This document shows, piece after piece, positions 20,219-54,862 of a stretch of DNA of 64,000 nt. The DNA lies in NCBI GenBank assembly GCA_012295275.1, contig CM022679.1:15873342-15937341 (forward strand), read 5' to 3'. This stretch comes from Chrysomallon squamiferum (taxonomy: Eukaryota > Mollusca > Gastropoda > Neomphalida > Peltospiridae). Numbering within the stretch: position 1 is the first letter of the stretch; every line of letters starts with the position of its first letter. The notes under the pieces were generated by a model. The model made no database searches. It worked only from the letters and a program-made list of their open reading frames with translations, and was not told the origin of the DNA. Both the position numbers and the translations under genes were made by a program.

Positions 20219-21408
20219 TATATACGATCAATGCCTCTGGGTTTTTATCATTCCAGCCAGGATGTAATATCTGGTTTATCTAAGAGTTTCGTGTATATTT
20301 TTTCTTCATCTTGTAATGCAATCGTTTTATTTTTAAATATTTTTTGTATTTTAAAGAAGCATATCTAATACAAGTTACTGTTGCTATTATAATCAAAACG
20401 TCTCTTTCGTTCTTTCTTTCATTAATTTATTTAGATGACATATACTATTCAAGATTTTAAAGAAAAATAGTCATTCCAAACAACAGGCTGTTTGCAATGA
20501 CATATGAATGAGAAAAATTAAAATAATAAAAAAAAAAAAAAAAAAAATTAAAATGAATAAAAAAACATTGCAATGACAAGAAAAGATTTCAAAATATTTT
20601 TGGAAAGCGAATCATAAAAGAAACAGGAAAGAGCAACCAGTCTGCTGTACTGTTTTAAAAAAATCTAGATGGTTATCTGTCGATTATTTATTTCTGTCTG
20701 TTATCTGTCGAAAAACTGTGTGGAAACTTTTTTGTTTTTTGGAATATTTATTTATTTATTTATATCAGAGATAACAAATGACTATTTTGTAATAATATAC
20801 CTTTGTGCTTTGCAACTGAAGTCACCGATAAACAGATACGTTGTTTGTTTTTTTGTTTTTTTGAGAGGTTTTTTTAAAAGTTTTTTTTATTTTCACTAAC
20901 TTTTTTCTTTCTTCATGGCAATCTATGGGAACGATGACATCAGTAGAAATGCGTTCTCTCACAAATCGTATCACATTACAGCTATGTTATTAAAACAAAA
21001 AACTCCGAAAGTAACTCAAAGAAACATTGCTTGTACTTGATAACGTCTTCATAATTCGTCTTTCTCTGAAATCGCGCCAATGAATGGAGACAACTGCACT
21101 TGGTGTTTGGCTTTGTGCAACCAAATACACAACAATGATAACGCTACGATTCCAGCATAATGCATTTCTCTCTGTACTTGAGGTAACTGATTCAGACAGC
21201 TTCTCGCGCTGGGTAAATTGGTTCATGTCGAATCATAAAGTTATTTAGTGCTGCAGCCTTCATCAAAGGTGATTTTAAGAAATCAAAGAATTTAAAAAAC
21301 TAATTCTCGCTTTTATCGGGTTCAGTAATATCATTTTTAAAAAAGAAAACGAAACAGAAAGCGATAATGACAAAAACAAAAAACAAAAATAAATAAATAC
21401 AGAAACAA

Positions 21409-21479
<71 letters not shown>

Positions 21480-22474
21480 TAAAAACACAGTTACCCAAAC
21501 AATTAAAGCTAAAGTGTTATTTTCTGTTATTATAAAAATAGCATAATTATAACTGTTGCCGAACTTATTTTTTATTTATTATTATTATTACTATTATTAT
21601 TTTTTTTTTTTTTTTAAAAGGCAGAATTGTAATGATTAATTTAACTTGAAGTATCTCACGTTTTTAGATAATTATGTAGCTGTTACTTTTGGGATTTCTT
21701 TCTGAGAAATCTTCCAAGAGTGACTGCAGTGTTAAGAAGCCACAATTATTTATAGGCAATTAGTCATTGGATAGGCAAAGCATTTAACTTTTAATTCGAT
21801 TGGAACTTTAAAATGAGAGACATACTTAAATCGGGAAGATGGTTAATTCATGGAATTATTATTTTAGATTCTCACGTTAATTATGAATTTAAATAGACAT
21901 TTAAATCCGTACACGCTGAATTAAAACATTTTTTTTTACACTTAACAAGTGAATGGAGTGTTTTGGTTACGTTATTAATACCCATCTCATTCTTTTTCAT
22001 AATACTTTATTTATTTATTTATTTGTTTATTTAGTTATTTTTTTATTTATTTATTTATTTATTTATCTATTTATTTATCTATCTATAAAAATGTTTTAGA
22101 AAATAAAAACTCGTAGCTTTAGAATTAATTAAAGAAGTTTTAAAAAGTACTCTTTAGACACAGACCTTGAAGGAAATACTTTTGTTCAAACAATTCTTTC
22201 ACGTTTCATGTTAATCATAAATTTAATAATACATTTTGTGACAGTCTGCACTCCAAAAGTTCGATGGAAAATAATCACTATAGAATTTCAGTTTATAGAT
22301 CACTATAAACAATTCAAATAACAGGACATCGTTATGAAAGTATTCATAGCGTATAGATTTTGAATTCAAGGGTCGAATTTATTTTGGTGTCGGTATACAC
22401 CGTAAAATGAGACTCATTCTATTAATCCAGTTTTTCTTTCTTTTTTGTATTTCTTTCTTTATTTCTTTATATAA

Positions 22475-22534
<60 letters not shown>

Positions 22535-23285
22535 CAACAATAACAACCACAGCATCACTTATAATAATGCATAATAATAATAATAATAAAAAATTATGCG
22601 GATTCCACATTCATACACTACATTACAGTTGTTTTTTAATTTTTTTCATTGACGTAAGCACAATTCCATCCAGTGGAATAATATCCCTTATTTCAGTGTG
22701 TTTGTTTGTGCGCCAAGCAATAGAAAATACCTGGGATTCATACCCTGTTGATCCAGGAACCTGTTGCTCGAAGTTCTACACAATAACAGCGGTCGATTCT
22801 TCACAGGAACCAATTAGCGTTGATCGATTGGTGTTTGGCTTGAAGAGTTCTTGGAAGAAATCGACATCAGCTCTGAAAATAAAGACCAGTGTTAACTAAC
22901 GTGCTGGGTTCCAGTACAAGTTTTGTCGATGACTGGAGCAGTCTGTTTAGCGCTTTGTTCGTCCGCCGTGAGGGTAAGAATCTGTAATTCATTTAATGTT
23001 GCTGTGATTGTAAATCTTCAAACGAAATCGAGTTAAAAATGGAATTATGTTTTCTTCAGTAATATTAACTATGCAAGTAAATAAAATAAACAGAAAGTTG
23101 AAAAAGTAAATGAAGGTATGTTATTATTGTAGTTGTAATATTGTTGTTTTTTTTGTTGTTGTTGTTGTTGTTGTTGTTATTACTATAATATCATTTTTGT
23201 TGTTGTTGTCATGCAGAAATACGTTCTGTAAATACGTATATATTCATGAACTTAAACAGTCAAAAAGAAATATTTTTTCTTAATA

Positions 23286-23287
<2 letters not shown>

Positions 23288-23359
<72 letters not shown>
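23288..23359. repeat. (CT)n microsatellite
   Basis: Pure CT tract of about 72 nt. Confidence 0.96.
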
Positions 23360-23363
<4 letters not shown>

Positions 23364-23566
23364 AGTTACCACTTTATTAGTTAAATTTAAATTTCGTGAA
23401 TTACATTTTTGTTCCTATATATCAGCTCATCCAATACATTTTGATAGTTGTTCACTATTTTCTATAAATTTATATTTGATGAATTTATTTACGTAATTTA
23501 ACCTTCGTAGTTGTGTTGATCGGTTTTATTAATTTAGTTACACTTTTATTACATATTTATGTCAAG

Positions 23567-23696
<130 letters not shown>

Positions 23697-24498
23697 GTGT
23701 TTGAACATGTATCTGTGTATCATGGGGATTTTATATATATATTATAAGATTATAAAAATAGAAATGTTAGTGATCTATGTGACTGTAAATCGGTTAATAT
23801 ACTCGTATACCCTTATCATTTTCAAATTTATGCTTTCATACATGTCTTCCTGGAATTAAAACTGTACAATCCTACACGTGTTAGTAACTCAAATCGGTTA
23901 AGATATATTCATAGCTTTTATATGCCAAATCGTAATAAAGTATACTACCTTAAATAGATAATGTATACTTATATAAAACCTTCACCATGACATATATATG
24001 TAAACTGTATCTCAGTGAAACTGAAATTATATAGCAATAAAACTGTTATCAATGCTTGCTGGTGTATTAATCGCTTCTTTGTGTTCCTACCTATTCTTGA
24101 AAATAAAATATACAACAACAAACTCTTAGCAAAAGTTATCAGGATAGGTAAAAAATTATTAATTACAAAAGAAAAACAAACCCACCATCAACGAAATGAA
24201 CCAGTAGAGCAAACAAAAGTACAGACTTAAAGTTAGACAGATTTCACAGTCTGTTCAGTGCAGTTAAATATTGTAATTTATTTTATGTCTCTGAATATAG
24301 CGTATGTCTAGCCATTTTGACAGTAAGGTAAATAAAATACTACACTGAATAGAGAAAACTTCCATTTTAAATAATACATATCTGATTACTTGAAAGGATA
24401 TATTTGCTGTAATACTCAAATTTACTTAGATATTGAAAAAAGAAAGAAAATGAATATCTTTCTCCATAGAAGTTCTACAATATTACATGACACATACA

Positions 24499-24608
<110 letters not shown>

Positions 24609-24654
24609 GTGTGTTTATATATCTGAATCTCTGTCATGATTATATATATATATG

Positions 24655-25197
24655 ATTGTAATTCCAGAACCAATATTTTTTTTAATATTCAACGAAAATA
24701 GAAATTATTTTTGGCATATTTTTATCTGCAATCATACACAGATAACATGTTCACGTGTTGATTTTCTGCTTCGTAGCATTTGGTTAACTACCGCTGTGAG
24801 TGTCTTCTTGAAATATACTGACATATGGAAACAATTACGAACATGCTGAAACCCTTCCCACTTACCGTGCACCGGCACAAGTGTCTTAATAAAACAGTTA
24901 AAATAACAGACATTAGTTATCACTGTTAAAAAAAATGAAAGAAAAAAAAAAGCAGTTATAGCAGGAAATTCAGATTTTTTAAAATAAATTTTTGAATATA
25001 GGATACATTTAGTAATATGTTTCTTTGGAAATATTTATAGAATATATTATTTTGTAAAACTATTCAGATATTAGCTCTGTTCAAACTTTTGCAGAATGAT
25101 CAAACGTTAGTACTATAAGAACATTTAAAATGGATGTAAATGTTCTAGAAATATTTCTTCACAGAAGTTCTACAATATTACATGACACATAGACTCA

Positions 25198-25266
<69 letters not shown>

Positions 25267-25660
25267 AAATATTTCGAGAATACTAAAATATTAGTATTGT
25301 AAAAACATTTGTGGAATATGCTGATATTATTATTAAAAGCTTTTTTGTAGAATAGCCAAAAATCACTTTGCAGTTGTAGAATAGTCAGGTGTTATTAGTT
25401 TAAAAACATTTCTTGAATACACTGACATTAGTACTTTTGAAACGTTTGTAAAATAGTCTCACATCAGCACTATGGAAACATTTGTGAAATAGACAGGTAT
25501 TAGTACCGTAGAACTATTTCTGGAGTAGTTTGATATTAATACTCTACAAAACGTATCTGGAATAGTTAAATATTACTCAGAAAACTTTTATAGAATATTT
25601 TGATATTAGTACTCTGGAAGCATTTGCCAAATGCCAAAATAGAAATATCTGTGAAAAACT
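24655..25660 (+). repeat. Dispersed element, copy A (inverted partner at 44420-45050)
   Basis: A distinctive segment of about 250 bp (24655-24912) contains ATTATTTTTGGCATATTTTT and GCACCGGCACAAGTGTCTTA. It is followed to about 25660 by a degenerate tandem repeat of roughly 37 bp (AAACATTTGTGGAATAGTC / ATATTAGTACTGTAG-like). Both parts recur in the same order on the opposite strand at 44420-45050, inside GC1 intron 12. Both copies keep a related open frame of about 50-60 codons, but stops bound it and I recognise no domain. A (CT)n tract at 25199-25264 interrupts this copy. Confidence 0.85.
25199..25264. repeat. (CT)n microsatellite
   Basis: CT tract of about 66 nt inside dispersed element copy A. 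Confidence 0.96.
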
Positions 25661-26965
25661 GAGGTGTTTTCCTACAAACATTAAGGAAACTGTGCAGGCA
25701 GGTGTTTAACGCTTGAATGAGTTCTTTCCTTTATGTATCAAGACATTACGTCTCGTTAGTGTTGAGCTTATCTGAAGCAAATATCATCTAGAAGTTCAAT
25801 TACTTATTTCTACCACGTAATACCACGTAATAAACTGTTGTTGTTGTTGTTACTAACATCATCACTGCTGTTCTTGTTATAGTCATTCATATATCATACT
25901 AAGTAATAACAAATAAAATGTTAATAATAAACAAACAAACAAATGAATATAAAAAGTACATAAATAAATAAATAATCAAGCAAGCAAATAAATAATCAAA
26001 ATAAATAAAATAAAACAAACAAACAAACAAATAAACTAATAATCAAGATAAATAAATAAATAAATAAATAAATAAACACGCTTCTAAGTATGTTCCCAGT
26101 GCAAAGTTATTAATTTATTGGCAGGTTATAAAAGACATAGCACGGAGTTCTGATATTCTGATGTTTACTTGATAACCTTCACACCACACAACTATGAGAA
26201 GTTCGTTTAAACACATTTGTCTCTGGCTAGGTGTAAAAACCATCTGCTCAAAACTTGTTAACTGCCAGCGCTTTGGTCTTTCTAGATATCTGTGGTCGAA
26301 TCTTCAAACCTGATGTAATCAGGATGTTTTTACTGATAGACTGATATATGACAGTTTAAAATGTCTCATAATGTACTGAATAATACAAATATTTTTTAAA
26401 TACAAAATTTAAATATTCCTTGCAGGAATTACCGAAAAAAGTAAATATCATATAAATTACGCACATAACGTAAACTAACATACAATAAAAAATGTAATTA
26501 TATGTTATTAATAATATAAATTTGACCCCTAAAGAAAAAGCATTTAAACGAAAGTTCTGAATGCATAATTAACGGTTTTAAGTTCTATTTTACCATTTTT
26601 AAGAATTCATTTAGAAATTCCGAGATCTATAAATTTATAAAGAAACTCATACATTTCACTTGTCTTTCTATTTTTATTGCCAGTACGTTACGACTGGTAA
26701 ATGACTGGTATATCAAAAGCCCTGTTATATGTTTTCCAAGATACGGGAAAGTGTATAAGAATGATTTCTCGACATTGAATACGAAATGATAGACTGAGAC
26801 CCAGTTACAGTTATTATAATCTAACGGATTCAGTTAAAAATTCATTCCATTATTTGTCATTTCTGAAATTTATAGAATCCTTAAACTGTATTCTGTTCAC
26901 AGGTGACTGATATCACCTCTTCTAGATTTGATCGCGAAAACTAACACTGTCACATTATTATTTTA

Positions 26966-27026
<61 letters not shown>

Positions 27027-27944
27027 TTGTTTTTGTTTGAGTCTGAGTATAGCCAATTAGAATACATGAAACTTAATAACAGAAATGAAAAAAAGAAAAA
27101 GAAAAAACAAGCAAAAAAACCCCCAAAACAACATCAACAACAACAAAAAAAAAAAAAAAAAAAAGTCAAATAAAAAACAACAACAAAAAACCCCAGAACA
27201 AACAAGAAATAAACGAATGTTACACATTCTCTCGTTAATGCAATTTGCCAGTTTTGTTATATAGGATTGGCTCTGGAATTCCTTTTTGCGTATAAGCTGT
27301 AAGTGACATAATATGAATATTAGATATAGAGAAAACATTCAGTGCAAAAAAGCAACAACATGCGCATTAGACCTTAATTCCATTAAGAAAGTGTTTTGTT
27401 CTTTTTGATTTGATCTGTTTGCACTCAAAACGGTAAATTCTTCGCCGGGGACAAAATTTGCGACCGTTTCAAACGTTCTTGGACAATTCTCTGACAGAAG
27501 TTTGCTAAAAACTGTCTACAGTTTGGTAAAACAACAGCATTATGCCTCATATCTGTCAATAGCCAAACTATATTATTATTTAATGGAAACAATCTACATT
27601 TTGTGAAAGTAATTAAAATAAAAAGTAAGAGAAATATTAAGTGCAATAACGAATACATAAACCGTAAACAACGAAAGTAATAACAGACAATACTACTTAC
27701 AAAAATCATTACTGGTACTTAAAGCATTATTATTTCGATGTATCTTGTGATCGTTATTGGTTATTGATATACTGTTGTCAAAGATAACAGCTAAATCCTG
27801 ATAGATATATACATAGATACACAGATACATAGACACAAAATTACATAGATACATAGAGATAGATAGATAGATAGAAAGATAGGCATATGAGACTGGTAGA
27901 TAGATAGAAAGATAGGCATATGAGACTGGTAGATGAATAGCTAG

Positions 27945-27948
<4 letters not shown>

Positions 27949-28039
<91 letters not shown>
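27949..28039. repeat. (GA)n microsatellite
   Basis: Pure GA tract of about 91 nt. It is preceded by GATA-type repeats and a duplicated block of about 33 bp ending in GCATATGAGACTGGT (two copies, near 27860-27935). Confidence 0.96.
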
Positions 28040-28041
<2 letters not shown>

Positions 28042-30617
28042 TTATTTAAGTTTCACTGTTATTTGTAACATAGTTTCTCACTCTCGATGCGGCAAAATAC
28101 AGCAAATTGTACTTTAAAACGTCTATTTTCACAAGCGTGTTAACTTTCTTTTTCTACCACCTTAAGCACGCGCGTTATGTCATTTTTATTTTCCTAACCT
28201 ATTCTGTTTCAAGGCTCTTACTGTCTGGCACGTGCACTTAAATAATGAATAGTGAATACAGCCTCCAAATGCCAGACAGTCATTCCACTTCAGATGGTCA
28301 GATTGGTTTACTGTGATGAAGATAGATGATCTCGTCTTTGTTTAACGTAAAAAACCCTTATCTGTCAAGTTGTCTTTCAGAGGATACATTTCTTTTGCCT
28401 AACCTAATTAGAGACATTTTATTGAAGTACTAAAAATTATATATACTAATTATATGTATATAACCTTGAGATTATCTAGTCCGTATTTATGATATAGAGA
28501 AAAGGATAAATCGGCGATAAATATTAAATAAACATGTATTAATAATTACATTTAGTAAACAGTTTGCCTTTAACTGCCATATATGAAAATAATTAAAGTT
28601 CTGTTTGACCATATAATACCCTTTTACATGAAAATACACGCAGTTTTAAAGTTACAAGAATTGGTGGCCAAGAATTGGCGAGTTTTGTGATACATACTAA
28701 CACAACTCTGAAGTTTGTCTCACCAACCTGTTTCCCTTTTTTCTTTGATTCCGCGGTTTTCGCCGACGTCTGCAGGAATCTAATAAAAAGAGCCTGCGGG
28801 CCTCGGGGTTTGTGTCAGGTTAAAGTTCTTGTTCTTGTTCTGGGCGGTTGCACAACAGGGCGGTTCCGTTTGATGAACTTGAAACTTTGGCCTTGCTTTG
28901 ATAAGCATTTGGCAGCGAGATATGGTAAGATATGTTTCTCTCTTTTTAATTTGTATTTTATGTCTTTATTAGCCAATGTAATCTGTATCATTATCGACGT
29001 ATATATATGTATATATACAGAAACACACACACACAGATATTTATATATACTTGATTCTCTCGTGACCGATTCCGTCTTTAATTAGCAGCATTCAACAGAT
29101 TCCTTTTTTTATCTCACGTTTCCACAAAACCATAAATAATTTAGCTGTCTTTATTTTCTTGTATATTATTACAAAATATATTTGTAAATAAATAAATAAC
29201 ACAAACTGCATTCTTGTTTGATGAGTTATTTACCTTGTGGATATACATATTTTACTTTCACAGTTTAAAATCTACTAATCCCAATGATCTAAACGCCTAC
29301 ATCCCAGTGGCACAGTGAGAGACACAAACATTCAGTTTTGATGCACGATTGTCTAGTTCTGTCAATTATACATTAAGGGACATCGATACACTGCTCTGCT
29401 CATTAATGTATAGACAGCTACATTAGTATTATTTCTCTCTATGCCATGATAAGGATATATATATAAAGTTGGAATTTTACAGTTGTCAATATTTAATGTT
29501 AACTGTCAGCCCTAATTAGATCGTAAAGTAAACATTCCTTCATTTCTGTTTTTGAAATTGTCTTCCTTTTTCATTCATTCATTCACTTACCATTTAATTC
29601 ATTCATCGATGCACCCACCTGTCATATCATTTATCCATCAATTCATTCGTCCAACCATCCGTAACTAATGGTTTATTTGTTCGTGCATTCTTTATGAACC
29701 GGCAATTACCAGATCATTGTAATTGTAAACAACACAATACAGATTAAAAAAGAAAAAGAAGATGAAGAAAAAAAGACGGATACGGAGTACAGCTCGACTA
29801 AATGACGTCTCTTTTATTTCAAGAGATCGACCAAGTCGTTATGATTTATAACAGAATACCTACTTGACTTGTACATCTAGCAAGATTTCAGCTGTGCATA
29901 TTATTCTACATCTACATTATGTGTGTATGTGTGTGTGTGGTATATTGTATAATTATATTTTATTTTTATGCACTGCTGTATTTACATATTCGTATATTTT
30001 TGCTGAATTAACACATTAGTATATATATACGCACACACACACATATTACAGCAGATATATATATATATATATTAACTTTCTCTTGCTTTCATTCGTCCAA
30101 TTTTTCTGTTTTTATTCATTCGTTCATTCTTTCCATATTTCTTTCTGTCAGTCTTTTATTTCATTTATTCATTCATTCTGTAATGTAAACTAGATCAGGT
30201 TGCAAGTGCAAATAAAGTTTGTCTGACAGGTGACTCTTTCATGATAGCAAAACACTGCTTGTGCGTGAAAATTCAGTTGTTAATACAACAAAACCCACGA
30301 AACGACATTTCCAAATGAAGGCAATTTCCTTCTCTCGCGTGCTCAGCTGTTGCATTTGCATTTTTTCTCCTTCTTTTTATACATTACCAATTTGTGAAAA
30401 CAATATTAGTTTTAAAAATAAACCCTGAAAACAAATTGTTTTGTATCTTCATGAATCGTTAATTATTTAATAAAATAAATAATAACCACAGCAGCAACAA
30501 CAACAACAACAACAACAGCAACACAATAAACAATAACAATAATAACAGCTGATATACTACTACTAATAATAAAAACAAAAATAACAACAGCACAGAAACA
30601 ACGCAACAACAACAGTA

Positions 30618-30638
30618 ATAATAATAATAATAATAATA

Positions 30639-30712
<74 letters not shown>
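30618..30712. repeat. (AAT)n/(ATT)n inverted microsatellite
   Basis: About seven AAT units switch directly to about 24 ATT units. The two halves are reverse complements, so the junction is palindromic. Confidence 0.93.
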
Positions 30713-30713
<1 letters not shown>

Positions 30714-31503
30714 GTAATAATGCTTCTTGACTAAATTACCCAAAGGATTTGGTATAATTATATTTTTTCTTATCTTTGGAAGTGTAGTTTATGGTGCAAG
30801 TGGATTTTTTTTTGTCTCAGAGAATTAGTGAATAATACAGTTTTTCTTTTAAAGTTAAAAAAAAACTAAACACGTATTCTCACTATTTTCTGTTGAGACA
30901 AGAAAGCGAAAGCTCTGCAAATAAATTAATAATCTTGGACTCCTACGTTAGAGCCACTGAACATCTGCTGTGAAACTGGAAGAATTCAATGTTTACTAAA
31001 TTCATGAATAGATTAATTCCATTGATATGTTTCCCATCAGTAAAAGGATTACATCTCAGTGTGTCTGTAATAAAAAGCTTACGACCTTTCGACACAAAAC
31101 CAATTCCTGTGATACTGAGATACACGTGATACTGATTGATCCAGATTAATCTGAAATGAAGAGAGGTGCATAATCACAGAATCATCTGTTCTCTCTAATT
31201 AAACTTTTAATACTAGTTTCATCATTTGGACAGTAGGGTGGGAGAGGCACAAGCACAGGCAGCTCAGAAACATGCAATGTTATCGAGACTTAACCGAAGT
31301 ACAAAAATCACTAATATTTCAAGAAAGAGAGAGACACACAGGCCTGAGAGAGAAAATATTGTTTTATCTTCTTCTCCGATTCACTAAGGTTTATTTGACT
31401 ACACTGTTATCAACGTCGGCTGAATTAGCTAATTCTTAATAGAATCACTGAGTGTTTTTGATCACCACTCATTCCCTGAGGCTTTGACACATTCAATATA
31501 TAC

Positions 31504-31603
<100 letters not shown>

Positions 31604-31842
31604 ATCTATCTCTGTCTCTCTGTTTAAAATAAAATAAAAATAAATAAATAACAAGAATGCAACCATCACCACAAACAAATTAATTTTACCACTTTCAATA
31701 TAATTATTTGTACTGCTACTGCTGTTACTACTACTACCACTACTTCTACTACTACTCTGCAACCACCACTACGAAAACTATTACTACTAAAAATAATAGC
31801 AATACTATCATCACACAAACAACATCAACAACAGCAACAACA

Positions 31843-31873
<31 letters not shown>

Positions 31874-32012
31874 AAACAATAATGATAATAATAATAATAA
31901 TGATGACAATGATGATGATGTTAATGACATAAAATTGGTTACAGGAACACTATTTAATAACGAAGGTCGTTAAACTGTGTAATGCTTCTAAATATGAAAT
32001 CTTTATTTCCAG

Positions 32013-32276
32013 ATTGTTTTCAGTCGAGTCATGGATACTGCGAAACACACACCCAAGTCAAATAGAAACTGCCGAAGTGATGTAGCAACACCATTACAGA
32101 GAGCAACTCATGGAGTCAGCATAACACAGTGCGCATGTTGACTGCTAGAACGATCTGATGACAACTCAGATTAACTTCACTTTATTATCAAGGAAATGGA
32201 TTAACTTGTGATCTTTCATCAACAACAATAACAACAATGTCATTAAATCGTGAATTCGTTGACTAAACAAACGACA
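32013..32276 (+). other. Probable 5' UTR part of GC1 exon 1
   Basis: A strong acceptor-like sequence (pyrimidine-rich CTTTATTTCCAG, ending at 32012) precedes balanced-composition sequence that runs into the start codon. This suggests the exon carrying the GC1 start is itself spliced to upstream non-coding exons. Several upstream ATGs occur here. This is inference from splice-site appearance only; transcription could also start within this stretch. Confidence 0.35.
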
Positions 32277-53799
<21,523 letters not shown>

Positions 53800-54175
53800 C
53801 TTACAGAGATTCTGACAGATTAAGCTACATTTTAAACGGATCCAGGGAGAGGTACCGTCTGCTCACCATCAGTATGTGTCTCCTTTCTCTTTCCCGATCG
53901 ATTTGTTTTATTCTTCATGCAGAAATATTTCATCTACAACAATAACATCACATCATTCATTTCTCAGTTTCTTGTTCCACCTTTGAACATCGACATCAGG
54001 AGTATTCCAGTATAAATGATTTCGTCCTTAACTAAAATGCAGGGAAAAAACATTTATAAATACAAAAACAAAATACATGATAACTCAGTACGTGTTTTTT
54101 TTTTTGTTTTTTTTTGTTCTTGTTTGTTTTTCTTGTCCGTCTTCCCAGAATAAAAGTTCATTTGTAAAATTACTT
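53800..54175 (+). other. Probable GC1 3' UTR
   Basis: Sequence after the stop codon leads to AATAAA at 54149-54154, the first good polyadenylation signal. More AATAAA units occur in the AAAT repeats near 54479-54502, so a longer 3' UTR is possible. Confidence 0.5.
54149..54154 (+). terminator. Candidate polyadenylation signal for GC1
   Basis: AATAAA 350 nt after the GC1 stop codon. TG/T-rich sequence follows closely (ACTTTGACTGGTACTTGTGT). No transcript evidence is available. Confidence 0.45.
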
Positions 54176-54806
54176 TGACTGGTACTTGTGTACCAAATAC
54201 ATTTATTTCGTCAGCCTAAACAACTATATTAAAAATACTTAAAATGTAATACCCGTAAAATACTGTGGGCTAATTTCTACCTAACAATTACAGCTTTTTT
54301 TTCTTCTTTTTTTTGTTGTTATATTGTCTTTTTTGTCACGAGTTCAATTGTTTATGTTTACTGCTGTGTACTTTTACAACATACTGGTTCATTTATTTTA
54401 CATTTAATTTCTAATCAGTATTCTTTTTTTCCATCTTTGCTAAACAAACACAGACAAAGCAGCTTAGCCTTAAAAAATAATGAATAAATAAATAAATAAA
54501 TAATTTTACAAAAATTTAAATTTAAGAATAGAACAAAAGAAATAACTAATTAACTAACAAAGGAATTTAGTGGGATGTAAACCATTATAAGTGTAGTTTT
54601 TATTTAATTACTGATTTATATTCTGATTTTCTTTTTTTCTTCTTTTTTCTTTATTTATTATTATTTTTTTTTTTTCAATTGACATAAGTATTTTTGAAAA
54701 CAGACAATAATCAAAAGAAAAAAACGACAATAATAATAAAAAAAACAAGCGTTAAAAGAAAAATATGTGTATTCTTTTAATGTCCCAGCATTTAAAGATT
54801 ATAAAA

Positions 54807-54862
<56 letters not shown>

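Noticed and set aside
18642-20231. Open frames of 529, 429 and 359 codons on the minus strand
   Set aside because: They are by-products of the 13-bp satellite, which lacks stops in all three minus frames. The encoded strings are simple Y/H/T/L/S repeats.
20990-21226. 78-codon minus-strand frame
   Set aside because: Not low complexity, but no recognisable domain, splice context or neighbouring exon.
22567-22899. 110-codon frame after an AAT tract
   Set aside because: It starts inside the microsatellite and shows no recognisable domain.
28675-29085. 136-codon frame as a protein gene
   Set aside because: No family resemblance; only the middle part is compositionally unusual and it ends in a donor-like site, so a non-coding exon is at least as likely.
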